From the NCBI GenBank assembly GCA_902494515.1, contig CABUTS010000003.1, positions 1-64,000 on the forward strand: DNA of 64,000 bases. The letters run 5' to 3'. This document shows positions 16,006-24,200 of the stretch, in pieces. A model generated the notes under the pieces. That model saw only the letters and a list, made by a program, of their open reading frames with translations, was not told the DNA's origin and searched no databases. Position 1 is the first letter of the stretch, and each line of letters starts with the position of its first letter. The translations under genes and the position numbers were made by a program. This stretch comes from an uncultured Muribaculaceae bacterium (GTDB taxonomy: Bacteria; Bacteroidota; Bacteroidia; Bacteroidales; Muribaculaceae).

Positions 16006-17666
16006 TCCTTGGCCGGGGCCTTGACTTTGGGACCGGCGGCCTCGGGATCGGCGCCCTGGAGGATGGGGAAGGCGGCATTGCCGTTGAGAAGCTCATTTAC
16101 GGCGCGGATGACGTTGATGTCCTGCTGGTTCAGGATTTCGAAGAATGCTCCGTAACCCAGCGAGTCGCGCGCGATGAGGGCCTTCAGTTGATTAACAAGT
16201 AAGTCGTGTGAAATGTTGATGTAATACCAGCGGGCGGGGATGCCGTTGCGCGAGGCGAAGAGCACGAACTGGCGCAGCAGCGCGTCGTCGTTGGGGAGCA
16301 GCTCGAGCAGCTCGGCGGTGGTAGTTGCCTTCTTGAGGACGTCGCGGTTGTCGTCGACGAAGTCGAAGGCAAACCGCTGGAGCAGTCCGGCGTTCGCCAC
16401 ATTAATATAATATGAGGAGATGCCGGAGGTGTCGTTGGGCACAAAGATGTCGGGCATGATGCCGCCGCCGCCGTAAACCTTGCGGCCGTGAACCGTGGTG
16501 AAGGTCTGGTCGAGGTTCAGCTTCACGGAGTCTGCGGAGAACATCTCGCCGCGGGAGTAGCGGTCGATGATGTCGTGCTCGTAGGCGTTGAGGTTGGAGT
16601 AATCCTTCTGGATGCTGCGCCCCGAGGGGGTGTAGTAGCGGCCTACGGTCAGGCGGATTGCCGAAGAGTCGGGGAGCACCGACTGGCGCTGGATAAGCCC
16701 CTTGCCGAATGAACGGCGGCCGATGATCAGGGCGCGGTCGTTGTCCTGCAGGGCGCCGGCGAAGATTTCGGAAGAGGAGGCGGAGAATTCGTCGAGGAGC
16801 ACCACAACCTGGGCGTCGCGGAAGGTGCCGTTGCCGTCGGCGGCGATTGTCGAGGTCGAGGAGAAATCGCGGCCGCGGGTGCTGACGATGGTTTCGCCGT
16901 TCTCGAGGAACTCGTTGGCCATCATGTAGGCGATTTCCATGTAGCCGCCGGTGTTGCCGCGGAGGTCGATGATGAAGTCCTGGGCCTGATTGCGGCGCAG
17001 TTCATTGAGGGCTTGGAAGAATTCGTCGTAGGTGGTTCGGCCGAACTTGTTGACCTTCAGGTATCCTATGCCGGGGGAGACGATGTAGGCGGCGTCGACA
17101 GTGTTCACGGGGATGTCGCCGCGGGTGACGTCGTAGCTGAGGACCTTCTTGGAGGTGTTGCGGCGGATGCCGAGCTTCACCGTGGAGCCTTTCTGGCCGC
17201 GCAGGGTCTTGAGTACCTGCTCGTTGGTGATTCCGATTCCGGCAACGTCCTCGCCGTCGACCTTCACGATCCGGTCGCCGGGCATGATGCCGACCTTCTC
17301 CGACGGGCCGCCGGGAATCACCTCGATGACCTTGATGGTGTCGTTGTCGATCATGAACTGGATGCCGACGCCCGAGAATGAACCTTCGAGGTCGTCGTTC
17401 ACGGCCTGGAGGTCGCTGGCGGGGATGTAGGCCGAGTGGGGGTCGAGGTTGGCCAGCAGGCTCGGGATTGTTTTCTCGATAAGCGAATCGAGGTCAACTT
17501 CGTCGACGTATTCGTTGCGGACGATGTTGAGGATGGTCTGGAATTTCTTTTGGGCGGGTGTGGGGCCGTTCGCGCGGTTCACCAGGTCGCCGGCAAGGAA
17601 GCCGAGAATGAAGGCTGCGGCGACAATCAGGGGAACCCAGACTGAAAGGCGTTTTGCTTGTGACAT
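15993..17666 (-). CDS. S41 family C-terminal processing peptidase
   Basis: 557 residues. One N-terminal membrane anchor (VPLIVAAAFILGFLAG) places the rest in the periplasm. Next come a CTP N-terminal region (VRNEYVDEVDLDSL), a PDZ domain (about 85-170: GVGIQFM, VIPGGPSEKVGIMPGDRIVKV) and the protease core with DFIIDLRGNTGGY, the Ser loop LLDEFSASSSEIFAGAL, and the Lys loop RRSFGKGLIQ. These are the tail-specific protease Ser/Lys dyad motifs. It degrades or trims periplasmic proteins from their C-termini. ATG 17666 (MSQAKRLSV) is chosen over an ATG four codons upstream because it places the anchor at the usual distance. The gene lies 27 bases after the dCMP deaminase stop, in one operon. Confidence 0.92.
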   Translation of the reverse strand: MSQAKRLSVWVPLIVAAAFILGFLAGDLVNRANGPTPAQKKFQTILNIVRNEYVDEVDLDSLIEKTIPSLLANLDPHSAYIPASDLQAVNDDLEGSFSGVGIQFMIDNDTIKVIEVIPGGPSEKVGIMPGDRIVKVDGEDVAGIGITNEQVLKTLRGQKGSTVKLGIRRNTSKKVLSYDVTRGDIPVNTVDAAYIVSPGIGYLKVNKFGRTTYDEFFQALNELRRNQAQDFIIDLRGNTGGYMEIAYMMANEFLENGETIVSTRGRDFSSTSTIAADGNGTFRDAQVVVLLDEFSASSSEIFAGALQDNDRALIIGRRSFGKGLIQRQSVLPDSSAIRLTVGRYYTPSGRSIQKDYSNLNAYEHDIIDRYSRGEMFSADSVKLNLDQTFTTVHGRKVYGGGGIMPDIFVPNDTSGISSYYINVANAGLLQRFAFDFVDDNRDVLKKATTTAELLELLPNDDALLRQFVLFASRNGIPARWYYINISHDLLVNQLKALIARDSLGYGAFFEILNQQDINVIRAVNELLNGNAAFPILQGADPEAAGPKVKAPAKDARS

Positions 17667-17693
17667 AACAGTGTGCAAAGTAACTTCGGAGAC

Positions 17694-18122
17694 TCAGAGT
17701 TCGGGAATGTGAACGCACTCCACTCCGGCGCGGCGCAGCAGGTCGATGCCGTCGGTGATGCGGTAAAGCTCGTGGAACACCACGCGCCGGATTCCGGCCT
17801 GGATGATGAGCTTGGAGCACTCCATACAGGGGGAGGCGGTGATGTAGAGTGTAGCGCCGTCGGAGGAGTTGTTGCTCCGGGCCACCTTGGTGATGGCGTT
17901 GGCTTCGGCGTGAAGGACGTAGGGCTTGGTGAGGCCGTTGTCGTCTTCGCAGACGTTCTCGAAGCCGGAGGGGGTGCCATTGAAACCATCGGAGATGATC
18001 ATCGAGTTCTTGACGATGATAGCTCCGACCTTGCGGCGCTGACAGTAAGAGTTTTCGGCCCAGATTTCCGCCATTCTTAGGTAGCGGCGGTCGAGCAATT
18101 CCTGTTTGTCTGGTTGTTCCAT
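17694..18122 (-). CDS. dCMP deaminase family protein
   Basis: 142 residues. A zinc-dependent cytidine/deoxycytidylate deaminase, probably converting dCMP to dUMP for thymidylate synthesis. It has the zinc motif HAEANAI (His71, Glu73 as proton shuttle) and SPCMEC (Cys99, Cys102), plus the family N-terminal MAEIWAENSYCQRRKVGAIIV. ATG 18122 (MEQPDKQELLD) is chosen. The longer frame runs back through the promoter region and has no conserved content. First gene of the operon, with its own promoter at 18182-18213 (minus strand), divergent from the BACON lipoprotein gene. Confidence 0.92.
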   Translation of the reverse strand: MEQPDKQELLDRRYLRMAEIWAENSYCQRRKVGAIIVKNSMIISDGFNGTPSGFENVCEDDNGLTKPYVLHAEANAITKVARSNNSSDGATLYITASPCMECSKLIIQAGIRRVVFHELYRITDGIDLLRRAGVECVHIPEL

Positions 18123-18181
18123 CGGAAACCGTTGAATGAATATGTGAATCCGGCGGGATCTGTTTCCGCCGTTTCGGAGTG

Positions 18182-18213
18182 CAAAGTTAGCTATTTCCGG
18201 GGGATAAAGCAAA
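18182..18213 (-). promoter_or_regulatory. Bacteroidetes-type promoter for the dCMP deaminase operon
   Basis: On the minus strand TTTG (18213-18210), then exactly 20 bases, then TAACTTTG (18189-18182). This matches the established Bacteroides -33/-7 consensus TTTG...TAnnTTTG. The start codon lies about 60 bases downstream. Confidence 0.75.
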
Positions 18214-18237
18214 AATAAAACGAAAAATCGGATGTTA

Positions 18238-18269
18238 TTTGCCATTTTGCCCGAAGTTTTGTAAATTTG
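18238..18269 (+). promoter_or_regulatory. Bacteroidetes-type promoter for the BACON lipoprotein gene
   Basis: TTTG (18238-18241), 20 bases, then TAAATTTG (18262-18269), a full match to the -33/-7 consensus. It is back-to-back with the dCMP deaminase promoter, leaving about 25 bases between the two. The ATG is 68 bases downstream. Confidence 0.75.
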
Positions 18270-18336
18270 CAGCGGAAAAGGTCGAGAATTGTTTCGACCG
18301 TGAGTTTCTATGCAATTTTCTCTGTAAATTTTGAAT

Positions 18337-18783
18337 ATGACAAAACGCATTATATATCTGTTCAGCCTCATTATGGCTGTATGCAGCTCTGCGCTGCTGA
18401 TTTCCTGCGGCGACGATGATGAGCCGCAGCTCCCCAAGGTTGAGGTTGCCCCGGGCGCCTCGGCTCAGATTGACCTCGAGGCCAACCAGACCATCGCCGC
18501 AAGCGCCGTGCGGTTCGTTTCCACCGGCGACTGGGCTGTGGAAGTCGTTGCCGGCTCCCGCACCGTCAGCTCCGTTGACTGGCTGGATATCAGCCACTCC
18601 AAGGGTCCGGCCGGCGACTATGCCCTGACCCTTTACAGCAAGCCCAACACCACCACCGTAGCGCGTCAGGCTGTGGTGAATGTGATGACCGTGGGCAATA
18701 CACTTACGTTCCGTGTCACTCAGGCCGGGCAGCCCAATGGCGGCGGCGAGGGACCCCTACCCACTCCCGACCCCGAAGAATAA
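18337..18783 (+). CDS. BACON-domain lipoprotein
   Basis: 148 residues with a lipoprotein signal (LLISCGDDDEPQ, Cys about residue 24) and one BACON-type beta-sandwich (about 35-135: APGASAQIDLEANQTI, WLDISHSKGPAGDY, NTLTFRVTQAG). BACON domains occur in surface proteins of Bacteroidetes and are thought to bind glycans or act as spacers. ATG 18337 is preferred to the TTG at 18331. A promoter lies upstream, and the endonuclease IV gene follows 16 bases downstream, probably on the same transcript. The specific ligand is unknown. Confidence 0.82.
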   Translation: MTKRIIYLFSLIMAVCSSALLISCGDDDEPQLPKVEVAPGASAQIDLEANQTIAASAVRFVSTGDWAVEVVAGSRTVSSVDWLDISHSKGPAGDYALTLYSKPNTTTVARQAVVNVMTVGNTLTFRVTQAGQPNGGGEGPLPTPDPEE

Positions 18784-18799
18784 AGCTAATTCTCAGATT

Positions 18800-19642
18800 A
18801 TGAAATATATTGGAGCACATGTCTCGACAGCTGAGAACATAGCCCTGGCCCCGGTCCGCGCTGCGGAAATCGGAGCCAAGGCCTTCGCTTTGTTTACCCG
18901 CAACCCGTCGCGCTGGAAATCCGCTCCCATCTCCGATGCCGATGCCGCGACGTTTAAAGCCAACTGCGCGAAGTTCGGTTTCGAGCCATCGCAGATTCTG
19001 CCTCACGACAGTTTCCTGATCAACCTCGGTGCTCCCGACAAGGCGAAGCTCCACATGAGCCGCGATGCTTTTCTTGACGAGATGAAGCGCTGCGAGCAGC
19101 TCGGACTGACGATGCTGAATTTCCACCCCGGCTCGCATCTCAATCAGGTCGGTGAGCAGGAGTGCCTGGCCACGATCGCCGAGTCAATCAACAGGACTCT
19201 CGACAAGACTGCGGGGGGCATTGCCGTGATTGAATCCACCGCAGGTCAGGGCTCGAATCTCGGTTTTCGTTTCGAGCACCTCGCCGAGATCATCGACAAG
19301 GTCGAGGATAAGAGCAGGGTAGGTGTTTGCGTCGATACATGTCACTCATTTGCAGCCGGTTACGACTTCTCTACCCCCGAGGCATACGAGGCGTCGTGGG
19401 CGGAATTCGACCGGGTTATCGGCTTCAGATACCTCCGCGGAATGCACCTCAACGACTCCAAGAAGGGGCTGGGCAGCCACGTCGACCGCCATGCTCCGAT
19501 AGGGGAGGGGACCCTCGGCAACGACTTCTTCGCCCTGCTGATGCGCGACCCCCGGATGGACAACATCCCCCTGATTCTCGAAACTCCGAATGAGGAGCTC
19601 TGGGCCCAGGAAATCCGCTGGCTTTATTCGCAAACCTCCTGA
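18800..19642 (+). CDS. nfo: Endonuclease IV (AP endonuclease)
   Basis: 280 residues. It cuts DNA 5' of abasic sites in base excision repair. Zinc-site motifs of the AP endonuclease 2 family: MKYIGAHVSTA, LNFHPGSHL, VIESTAGQGSNLG, GVCVDTCHSFAAGYD, GMHLNDSKKGLGSHVDRHAPIGEG and LILETP. These supply the His/Glu/Asp ligands of the three-zinc centre. ATG 18800 is the family start. A longer frame from 18713 overlaps the previous gene and is rejected. Probably co-transcribed with the BACON lipoprotein gene, a pairing with no obvious functional reason. Confidence 0.95.
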   Translation: MKYIGAHVSTAENIALAPVRAAEIGAKAFALFTRNPSRWKSAPISDADAATFKANCAKFGFEPSQILPHDSFLINLGAPDKAKLHMSRDAFLDEMKRCEQLGLTMLNFHPGSHLNQVGEQECLATIAESINRTLDKTAGGIAVIESTAGQGSNLGFRFEHLAEIIDKVEDKSRVGVCVDTCHSFAAGYDFSTPEAYEASWAEFDRVIGFRYLRGMHLNDSKKGLGSHVDRHAPIGEGTLGNDFFALLMRDPRMDNIPLILETPNEELWAQEIRWLYSQTS

Positions 19643-19710
19643 ACCGCGCCGCGGCCGGCAGGGCCGCCGCTGCAGGCGCCCCGCCGATGGGCCGCCGACG
19701 CGGCCACCGA

Positions 19711-19744
19711 CGCCGGCAAGCCGGCTGAACAGTAGCAAAAAAGC
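19711..19744 (-). repeat. Dispersed 34-bp palindromic repeat, copy 1
   Basis: This 34-base sequence is the exact reverse complement of 55436-55469. It contains the GCCGGC-NN-GCCGGC palindrome next to a run of six A (T in the other copy). It lies in a GC-rich spacer (19655-19744) after endonuclease IV and looks like a REP-type intergenic repeat; in this orientation the stem is followed by A rather than T. Confidence 0.8.
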
Positions 19745-19756
19745 TGATATACTCCC

Positions 19757-19858
19757 CGCTCTTACCTCTGGCCTCTTGCCTTTTGCCTCTCCACTCTTGC
19801 CTCTCCGCTCTTGCCTTTTACCTCTCCGCTCTTGCCTCTCCACTCTCGCCTCTCGACT
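19757..19858. repeat. Degenerate CT-rich tandem repeat
   Basis: Repeated CTCTTGCC, TTTTGCCTCTCC and TTGCCTCTCCGCTC units, about six to seven imperfect copies of 14-17 bases, in the leader of the SLC45-like transporter gene. The purine/pyrimidine bias is strong. No hairpin was seen. Confidence 0.75.
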
Positions 19859-19888
19859 AAACTACTTACATTCACCTTTATTGATAAC

Positions 19889-21796
19889 ATGAAAACTAAA
19901 CCTGACCTAAGTTTCTGGAAACTTTGGAATCTGAGTTTCGGATTCTTCGGCGTTCAGATTGCCTACGCGCTGCAGAGCGCGAATGTCAGCCGAATCTTCG
20001 CGACATTGGGCGCTGACCCCCATGACCTGAGTTACTTCTGGATCCTACCCCCGCTGATGGGCCTGGTGGTTCAGCCTATCGTCGGCACCGCCTCCGACAA
20101 AACCTGGACCCGCATCGGCCGCCGCCTGCCGTATCTCATTGTAGGAGCGGTTGTGGCTGTAATTGTGATGTGTCTGCTCCCCAACGCCGGCAGCTTCGGA
20201 CTGGCTGTTTCCTCGGCAATCATGATCGGTCTGGTGGCCCTGATGCTGCTCGACACCTCCATCAACATGGCCATGCAGCCCTTTAAAATGCTTGTGGGTG
20301 ATATGGTCAACGAAAAACAGAAGGGTCTGGCCTACTCCATCCAAAGCTTCCTCTGCAACGCCGGCTCCATCGTGGGCTATGTTTTTCCCTTCCTGCTTAC
20401 CTGGCTCGGGTTCCGCAACACCGCCGCCGCCGGTGTGATTCCGCAGACCGTGGTGTTCTCGTTCTACTTCGGAGCCGCCATCCTGCTCGGCTGCGTCTTT
20501 TATACCCTTGGCAAGGTAAAGGAGTGGCCCCCTGAGCTTTACAACGAATACAACGGCGTCGCCGAAGAGAAAACCGAAGGAAAAAAGGAGAAAACCAACC
20601 TCCTGAAACTCCTCGTCAAGGCCCCCTCGACCTTCTGGACCGTGGGCCTCGTGCAGTTCTTCTGCTGGTTCGCCTTCCTGTTCATGTGGACCTACACCAA
20701 CGGCACCATCGCCAAGAACGCTTTCGCCTGCCCTGAAACCACCACCGTCACCGGCATCGCCCAGCTCGGCGCCGACGGCAAGGTCGAGGACGTTTATTCC
20801 GCCAAATACATTATTGTGAACGGCAGCGACGTTGTCGTAGACCACGGAAAACCCTGTGTGGCCGGTATTGTAACCGCCGACGGCCGCTTCATAGCCGGTC
20901 GCGACATCTCCTTCGTCGACACCAATGTCGAGGAGATAGTCATCGCGAAGGGCGGCCTGAACATCGCCGCCCCGTCGTCGGGTGTGGAGGTGCTGCTGCC
21001 CGTCGCCACCGACGGTCTCATCGCCTCGGAGAACGGCGTCAGCCGCTATGCCTTCGGTCAGGAAATCCCGACCAACGGCATGACACTGCTCGTCGACGGT
21101 CAGTACATCGATACCCCGCAGTTCAGGCTCGCCGATTACCTCTCGCAGATGAGCGGACCCACAACCCTCACTCTCGCAGATATTTACACCCACGACCCCA
21201 ACACCGGTGAACTCTTCATCGACGGCGCCGAAGAGGTGACCCTCAGCGATCCTTCCAACGCTCAGATGCAGACCTCCGTGGTGCTCAACACCGAGTCCAG
21301 GGAGTATAACGACGCCGGCAACTGGGTTGGCATCCTCTTCGCCATCCAGGCCATCGGCTCCGTGCTCTGGGCCGTCTGCCTCCCGATGTTCCGCAGCCGC
21401 AAGTTCTCCTACTCGCTGAGCCTGCTGCTCGGTGCCGCCGGATTCATCACCGCCGGAATCTTCACCAACCAGTATATGCTGTTCATCTCCTTCGCCCTCA
21501 TCGGCTGCGCATGGGCCGCAATGCTGGCATGGCCGTTCACCATCCTGACTAACTCCCTGAAGGGGGGCAACATCGGCGCATACCTCGGCCTGTTCAACTG
21601 CTCGATCTGCATCCCGCAGATTGTCGGTGCGCTCCTCGGCGGTGTCCTCCTCTCGGCCATCGGCGAACCCGATGCCCTGGCACCGCAGTACATGATGATG
21701 ATTATCGCCGGTATCTCGCTGATTATCGGGTCAATCTGTGTGGCCTTCATCAAGGAATCCACCCCGGATGAAAATCCTGCTCCCGCTAAGGCTTAA
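19889..21796 (+). CDS. SLC45-like MFS sugar transporter with periplasmic insertion
   Basis: 635 residues, against about 440-460 for usual relatives. Twelve membrane segments can be placed, with the GPH/SLC45 motif TASDKTWTRIGRRLPY after TM2 and the N-terminal KLWNLSFGFFGVQIAYALQ. It should import a di- or oligosaccharide through the inner membrane. Between TM7 (FFCWFAFLFMWTYTNGTIA) and TM8 (NWVGILFAIQAIG) lies an insertion of about 160-190 residues (about 284-470). It is hydrophilic, beta-rich and full of DGK, DGR and NG turns, and topology places it in the periplasm. ATG 19889 (MKTKPDLSFWKLW) is the family start; a longer frame covers the CT-rich repeat. A small lipoprotein gene follows 23 bases downstream. 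Confidence 0.88.
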   Translation: MKTKPDLSFWKLWNLSFGFFGVQIAYALQSANVSRIFATLGADPHDLSYFWILPPLMGLVVQPIVGTASDKTWTRIGRRLPYLIVGAVVAVIVMCLLPNAGSFGLAVSSAIMIGLVALMLLDTSINMAMQPFKMLVGDMVNEKQKGLAYSIQSFLCNAGSIVGYVFPFLLTWLGFRNTAAAGVIPQTVVFSFYFGAAILLGCVFYTLGKVKEWPPELYNEYNGVAEEKTEGKKEKTNLLKLLVKAPSTFWTVGLVQFFCWFAFLFMWTYTNGTIAKNAFACPETTTVTGIAQLGADGKVEDVYSAKYIIVNGSDVVVDHGKPCVAGIVTADGRFIAGRDISFVDTNVEEIVIAKGGLNIAAPSSGVEVLLPVATDGLIASENGVSRYAFGQEIPTNGMTLLVDGQYIDTPQFRLADYLSQMSGPTTLTLADIYTHDPNTGELFIDGAEEVTLSDPSNAQMQTSVVLNTESREYNDAGNWVGILFAIQAIGSVLWAVCLPMFRSRKFSYSLSLLLGAAGFITAGIFTNQYMLFISFALIGCAWAAMLAWPFTILTNSLKGGNIGAYLGLFNCSICIPQIVGALLGGVLLSAIGEPDALAPQYMMMIIAGISLIIGSICVAFIKESTPDENPAPAKA

Positions 21797-21819
21797 GTTA
21801 AATTCAAACTACGACATCA

Positions 21820-22185
21820 ATGAAAAAACTATTATACGGTGTTCTCGCTTCAGGTTTTCTGCTGACCATCGGCTCCTGCGGCGGTCAGAAGGAATATGAC
21901 TCCTATGTGGCTACTCTCCGGCAGCAGCCCGCCATCATCGACACCCTCTCCTCGGCCAAAAGCTATGCCGACTACCTCGACTCCCTAACGCTGAAAGCCA
22001 ACAACTTCGAGGCTCTCGACATCAAGCTCAACGAAACCCAGCAGGATGAGCTCGAAGGCCTTTCCGCCGAGATTCAGGCTGCCCTGACCAAGACCTACAA
22101 CCGCATTGCCCAGACCCCGATGCTCATCGCCGCCGAGACCCTCCCGGCCGACTCCATCGCCCCCGGGAAAATCGAAATGCGCTGA
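21820..22185 (+). CDS. Small lipoprotein of unknown function
   Basis: 121 residues with a lipoprotein signal (LLTIGSCGGQ, Cys about residue 23). The rest is helical and Leu/Ala/Thr-rich (SSAKSYADYLDSLTLKANNF, then QQDELEGLSAEIQAALTKTYNRIA) and probably forms a small helical bundle in the periplasm. No family was recognised. It follows the SLC45-like transporter closely and is probably co-transcribed, but no functional link can be shown. Confidence 0.75.
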   Translation: MKKLLYGVLASGFLLTIGSCGGQKEYDSYVATLRQQPAIIDTLSSAKSYADYLDSLTLKANNFEALDIKLNETQQDELEGLSAEIQAALTKTYNRIAQTPMLIAAETLPADSIAPGKIEMR

Positions 22186-22217
22186 TATTTCACGCCGATA
22201 AGGTGTTGAATCATCCG

Positions 22218-22240
22218 CTACAACTTAGTTGTAGTAAAAA
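22218..22240 (+). terminator. Hairpin after the small lipoprotein gene
   Basis: CTACAAC-TTA-GTTGTAG (22218-22234) is a perfect 7-bp stem followed by TAAAAA, 32 bases after the stop. The stem is short and lacks a T-run, so it is a weak terminator candidate. Confidence 0.4.
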
Positions 22241-22337
22241 TCTGCTGAAAACAGTGGCTGATTTGTAAATAAAATGTAACTCCGCTACTGTAGCGAATAT
22301 TTCTACAATTGCTTAAAATGCAGTTGTTTAACAAGAT

Positions 22338-22375
22338 AGAGAGACAACAATTTGTTGCCTCTCTTTTCTTTTTGA
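22338..22375 (+). terminator. Rho-independent terminator-like hairpin
   Basis: AGAGAGACAACAA (22338-22350) pairs with TTGTTGCCTCTCT (22352-22364) with one mismatch, and is followed by TTTCTTTTTG. It lies about 150 bases after the lipoprotein stop, so it may end that transcript or an unrecognised short RNA between the two. Confidence 0.6.
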
Positions 22376-22706
22376 TATAATTTAACATCCTATATAGTCT
22401 TTTATGCTTAATTTTGCATCGCGATTTGAGGCCTGATTCGCTACATTTTGTGACGATGTTTGCGACACCTCTTCGCGCTGCCAAACTTACTTACCTAAAT
22501 CCCGAAATCCGGGAGCATATTTGATACCATAAGGATATTCTTTCCGGTTGAAACGGGAAAACATCTTAAGAAAAACTGAAAGGTCACGACAAACTCGATG
22601 GAGAGGAGGTGGCCGCCTTCGTCCCATCAAGACTCGTGGGGACAACTGACTGCCATCCAAACCGCCATATTCGTCAGTTGTCCCCATTTCTATATCCTGA
22701 CGTTTG
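22376..22706. other. Gene-free stretch with a 48-base inverted repeat
   Basis: No convincing coding region was found. GGGGACAACTGAC (22638-22650) and GTCAGTTGTCCCC (22673-22685) form a perfect 13-bp inverted repeat around 22 bases. A TAATTTTG (22409-22416) matches the -7 promoter element but has no -33 partner at 20 bases. A small untranslated RNA between these two marks is possible but unproven. Confidence 0.45.
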
Positions 22707-22786
22707 ATGCAGCCGTGCGCCCGAAGTCGGACGCTCGAAGTCTTGAAGCCGTGCGCCCGAAGCCTTGAAGCCGTGCGCCCGCTGTT
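22707..22786. repeat. Tandem repeat GAAGCCGTGCGCCC
   Basis: AGCCGTGCGCCCGAAG and close variants occur three to four times with a period of about 22 bases (TTGAAGCCGTGCGCCCGAAG core), upstream of the dxr promoter. Confidence 0.8.
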
Positions 22787-22844
22787 TTATAGCCGCAAGT
22801 GCGGGGTCATCTTCTTGTTTTTTGAAGTCTTGTTTTCAAGGGAA

Positions 22845-22876
22845 TTTGGCGGTTTCGCGAAAATGTTGTAACTTTG
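22845..22876 (+). promoter_or_regulatory. Bacteroidetes-type promoter for dxr
   Basis: TTTG (22845-22848), 20 bases, TAACTTTG (22869-22876), a full consensus match. The first in-frame ATG of dxr is at 22891, so the predicted transcript has a leader of only about 5-10 bases. Confidence 0.75.
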
Positions 22877-22890
22877 CGTAAATATTGTTT

Positions 22891-24180
22891 ATGAATTCCC
22901 TAACTCACGATAATACATTGCCCGTCGGCAAGAAATCCTGCTGCGGGCTCATCAGCAACGGCTTTTTAGCGGCCCCGGCCGGGTCTTCGGTTCAGCAGGG
23001 TCAGAAACGCCTTGCCGTACTCGGGTCCACCGGCTCTATCGGGCGGCAGACCCTCGAGGTTGTCGAGGAGTATCCTGAGCTCCTCCGCGCCGAGGTGCTT
23101 GTGGCCGGAAGTAAGGTAGATGAGCTTGCTGCCCAGGCACTTAAGTTCCGTCCGAAGCGGGCTGTCATCGCCCGCGAAGAGCTCGGCGACCGCCTGAAAC
23201 ATCTGCTCGCAGGCTCCGGAATCGAAGCTCTCAGCGGCGAGCAGGCCGTCATCGACTCCATGACCCTTCCGAGCGTCGACGTAGTCGTCACGGCCACAGT
23301 CGGTTACAGCGGTCTTGCTCCCACTCTTGCGGCAATTTCAGCCAACAAGGAGATAGCTCTGGCCAACAAGGAAACCCTCGTTGTGGCCGGTGAACTCGTC
23401 GCCCGCCGAATGGCCACCTCCACCTCCCGGATCATCCCAGTGGACTCCGAACATTCAGCCATCTACCAGTGTCTGGTAGGGGAGGACCCCTCGAAGGTCA
23501 AGCGGCTGATAATCACCGCTTCCGGAGGCCCGTTCCGCACCTGGCCGAAGGAAAAGATCGACAATGCCACGGTCGCCGACGCCCTCCATCATCCCAACTG
23601 GTCGATGGGCTCGAAAATCACCATCGACTCCGCTACGATGGTCAACAAGGCCTTCGAAATCATCGAAGCCCGCTGGCTCTTCGACATTGACGCCCGGCGG
23701 ATTACCCCGGTAGTACACCCCCAGTCGATTGTTCATTCCATGGTGGAGTATGCCGACGGCTCCATCAAGGCGCAGCTCGGTCTCCCCGACATGCGCGGCC
23801 CGATCCGTTATGCCCTGGCCGGCGCCACCCGCCGCCCTACGGCCGGTCCCGCCCTGTCGTTCGCCGATATGGCAACTCTGACCTTCGAAGTTCCTGACAC
23901 CGAGCGGTTTCCGGCAATCACACTTGGTCAGTTGGCGCTCGAAAAAGGGGGGCTGGTCCCCTGCGTCATCAACGCCGCGAACGAAATCGCCGTGGCTGCG
24001 TTCCTGAAAGGCGACATCCGTTTCCCGGCGATTTACGCCACAATCCGCGAGATGATCGAGACCTTCACCGAGGACGTCGAGCATCCCGAATACGCCGACT
24101 ATGTAGCCTGCAACGCCATAACCCGCCGCCGCACCCGCGAATTCATTGACTCACATCTCCGTGTGTCCCCGAAATTTTAA
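22891..24180 (+). CDS. dxr: 1-deoxy-D-xylulose-5-phosphate reductoisomerase
   Basis: 429 residues. NADPH-dependent conversion of DXP to MEP, the committed step of the non-mevalonate isoprenoid pathway, in the cytoplasm. Motifs: RLAVLGSTGSIGRQTLEVV (NADPH site), ALANKETLVVAGE, the active-site PVDSEHSAIYQCL, ITASGGPFR, the metal and substrate region TIDSATMVNKAFEIIEA, and VVHPQSIVHSMVEY. About 40 residues precede the conserved start (MNSLTHDN... with a CC pair), an extension not normally present. No alternative ATG, GTG or TTG lies closer. The promoter at 22845-22876 leaves almost no leader. rseP begins 20 bases downstream, so the two are probably co-transcribed. Confidence 0.95.
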   Translation: MNSLTHDNTLPVGKKSCCGLISNGFLAAPAGSSVQQGQKRLAVLGSTGSIGRQTLEVVEEYPELLRAEVLVAGSKVDELAAQALKFRPKRAVIAREELGDRLKHLLAGSGIEALSGEQAVIDSMTLPSVDVVVTATVGYSGLAPTLAAISANKEIALANKETLVVAGELVARRMATSTSRIIPVDSEHSAIYQCLVGEDPSKVKRLIITASGGPFRTWPKEKIDNATVADALHHPNWSMGSKITIDSATMVNKAFEIIEARWLFDIDARRITPVVHPQSIVHSMVEYADGSIKAQLGLPDMRGPIRYALAGATRRPTAGPALSFADMATLTFEVPDTERFPAITLGQLALEKGGLVPCVINAANEIAVAAFLKGDIRFPAIYATIREMIETFTEDVEHPEYADYVACNAITRRRTREFIDSHLRVSPKF

Positions 24181-24200
24181 ATAATCCCCGAAATCTGTAA

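Noticed and set aside
22487..22687. A 66-codon minus-strand frame
   Set aside because: Contains the perfect inverted repeat and has no family resemblance or promoter; more likely non-coding.
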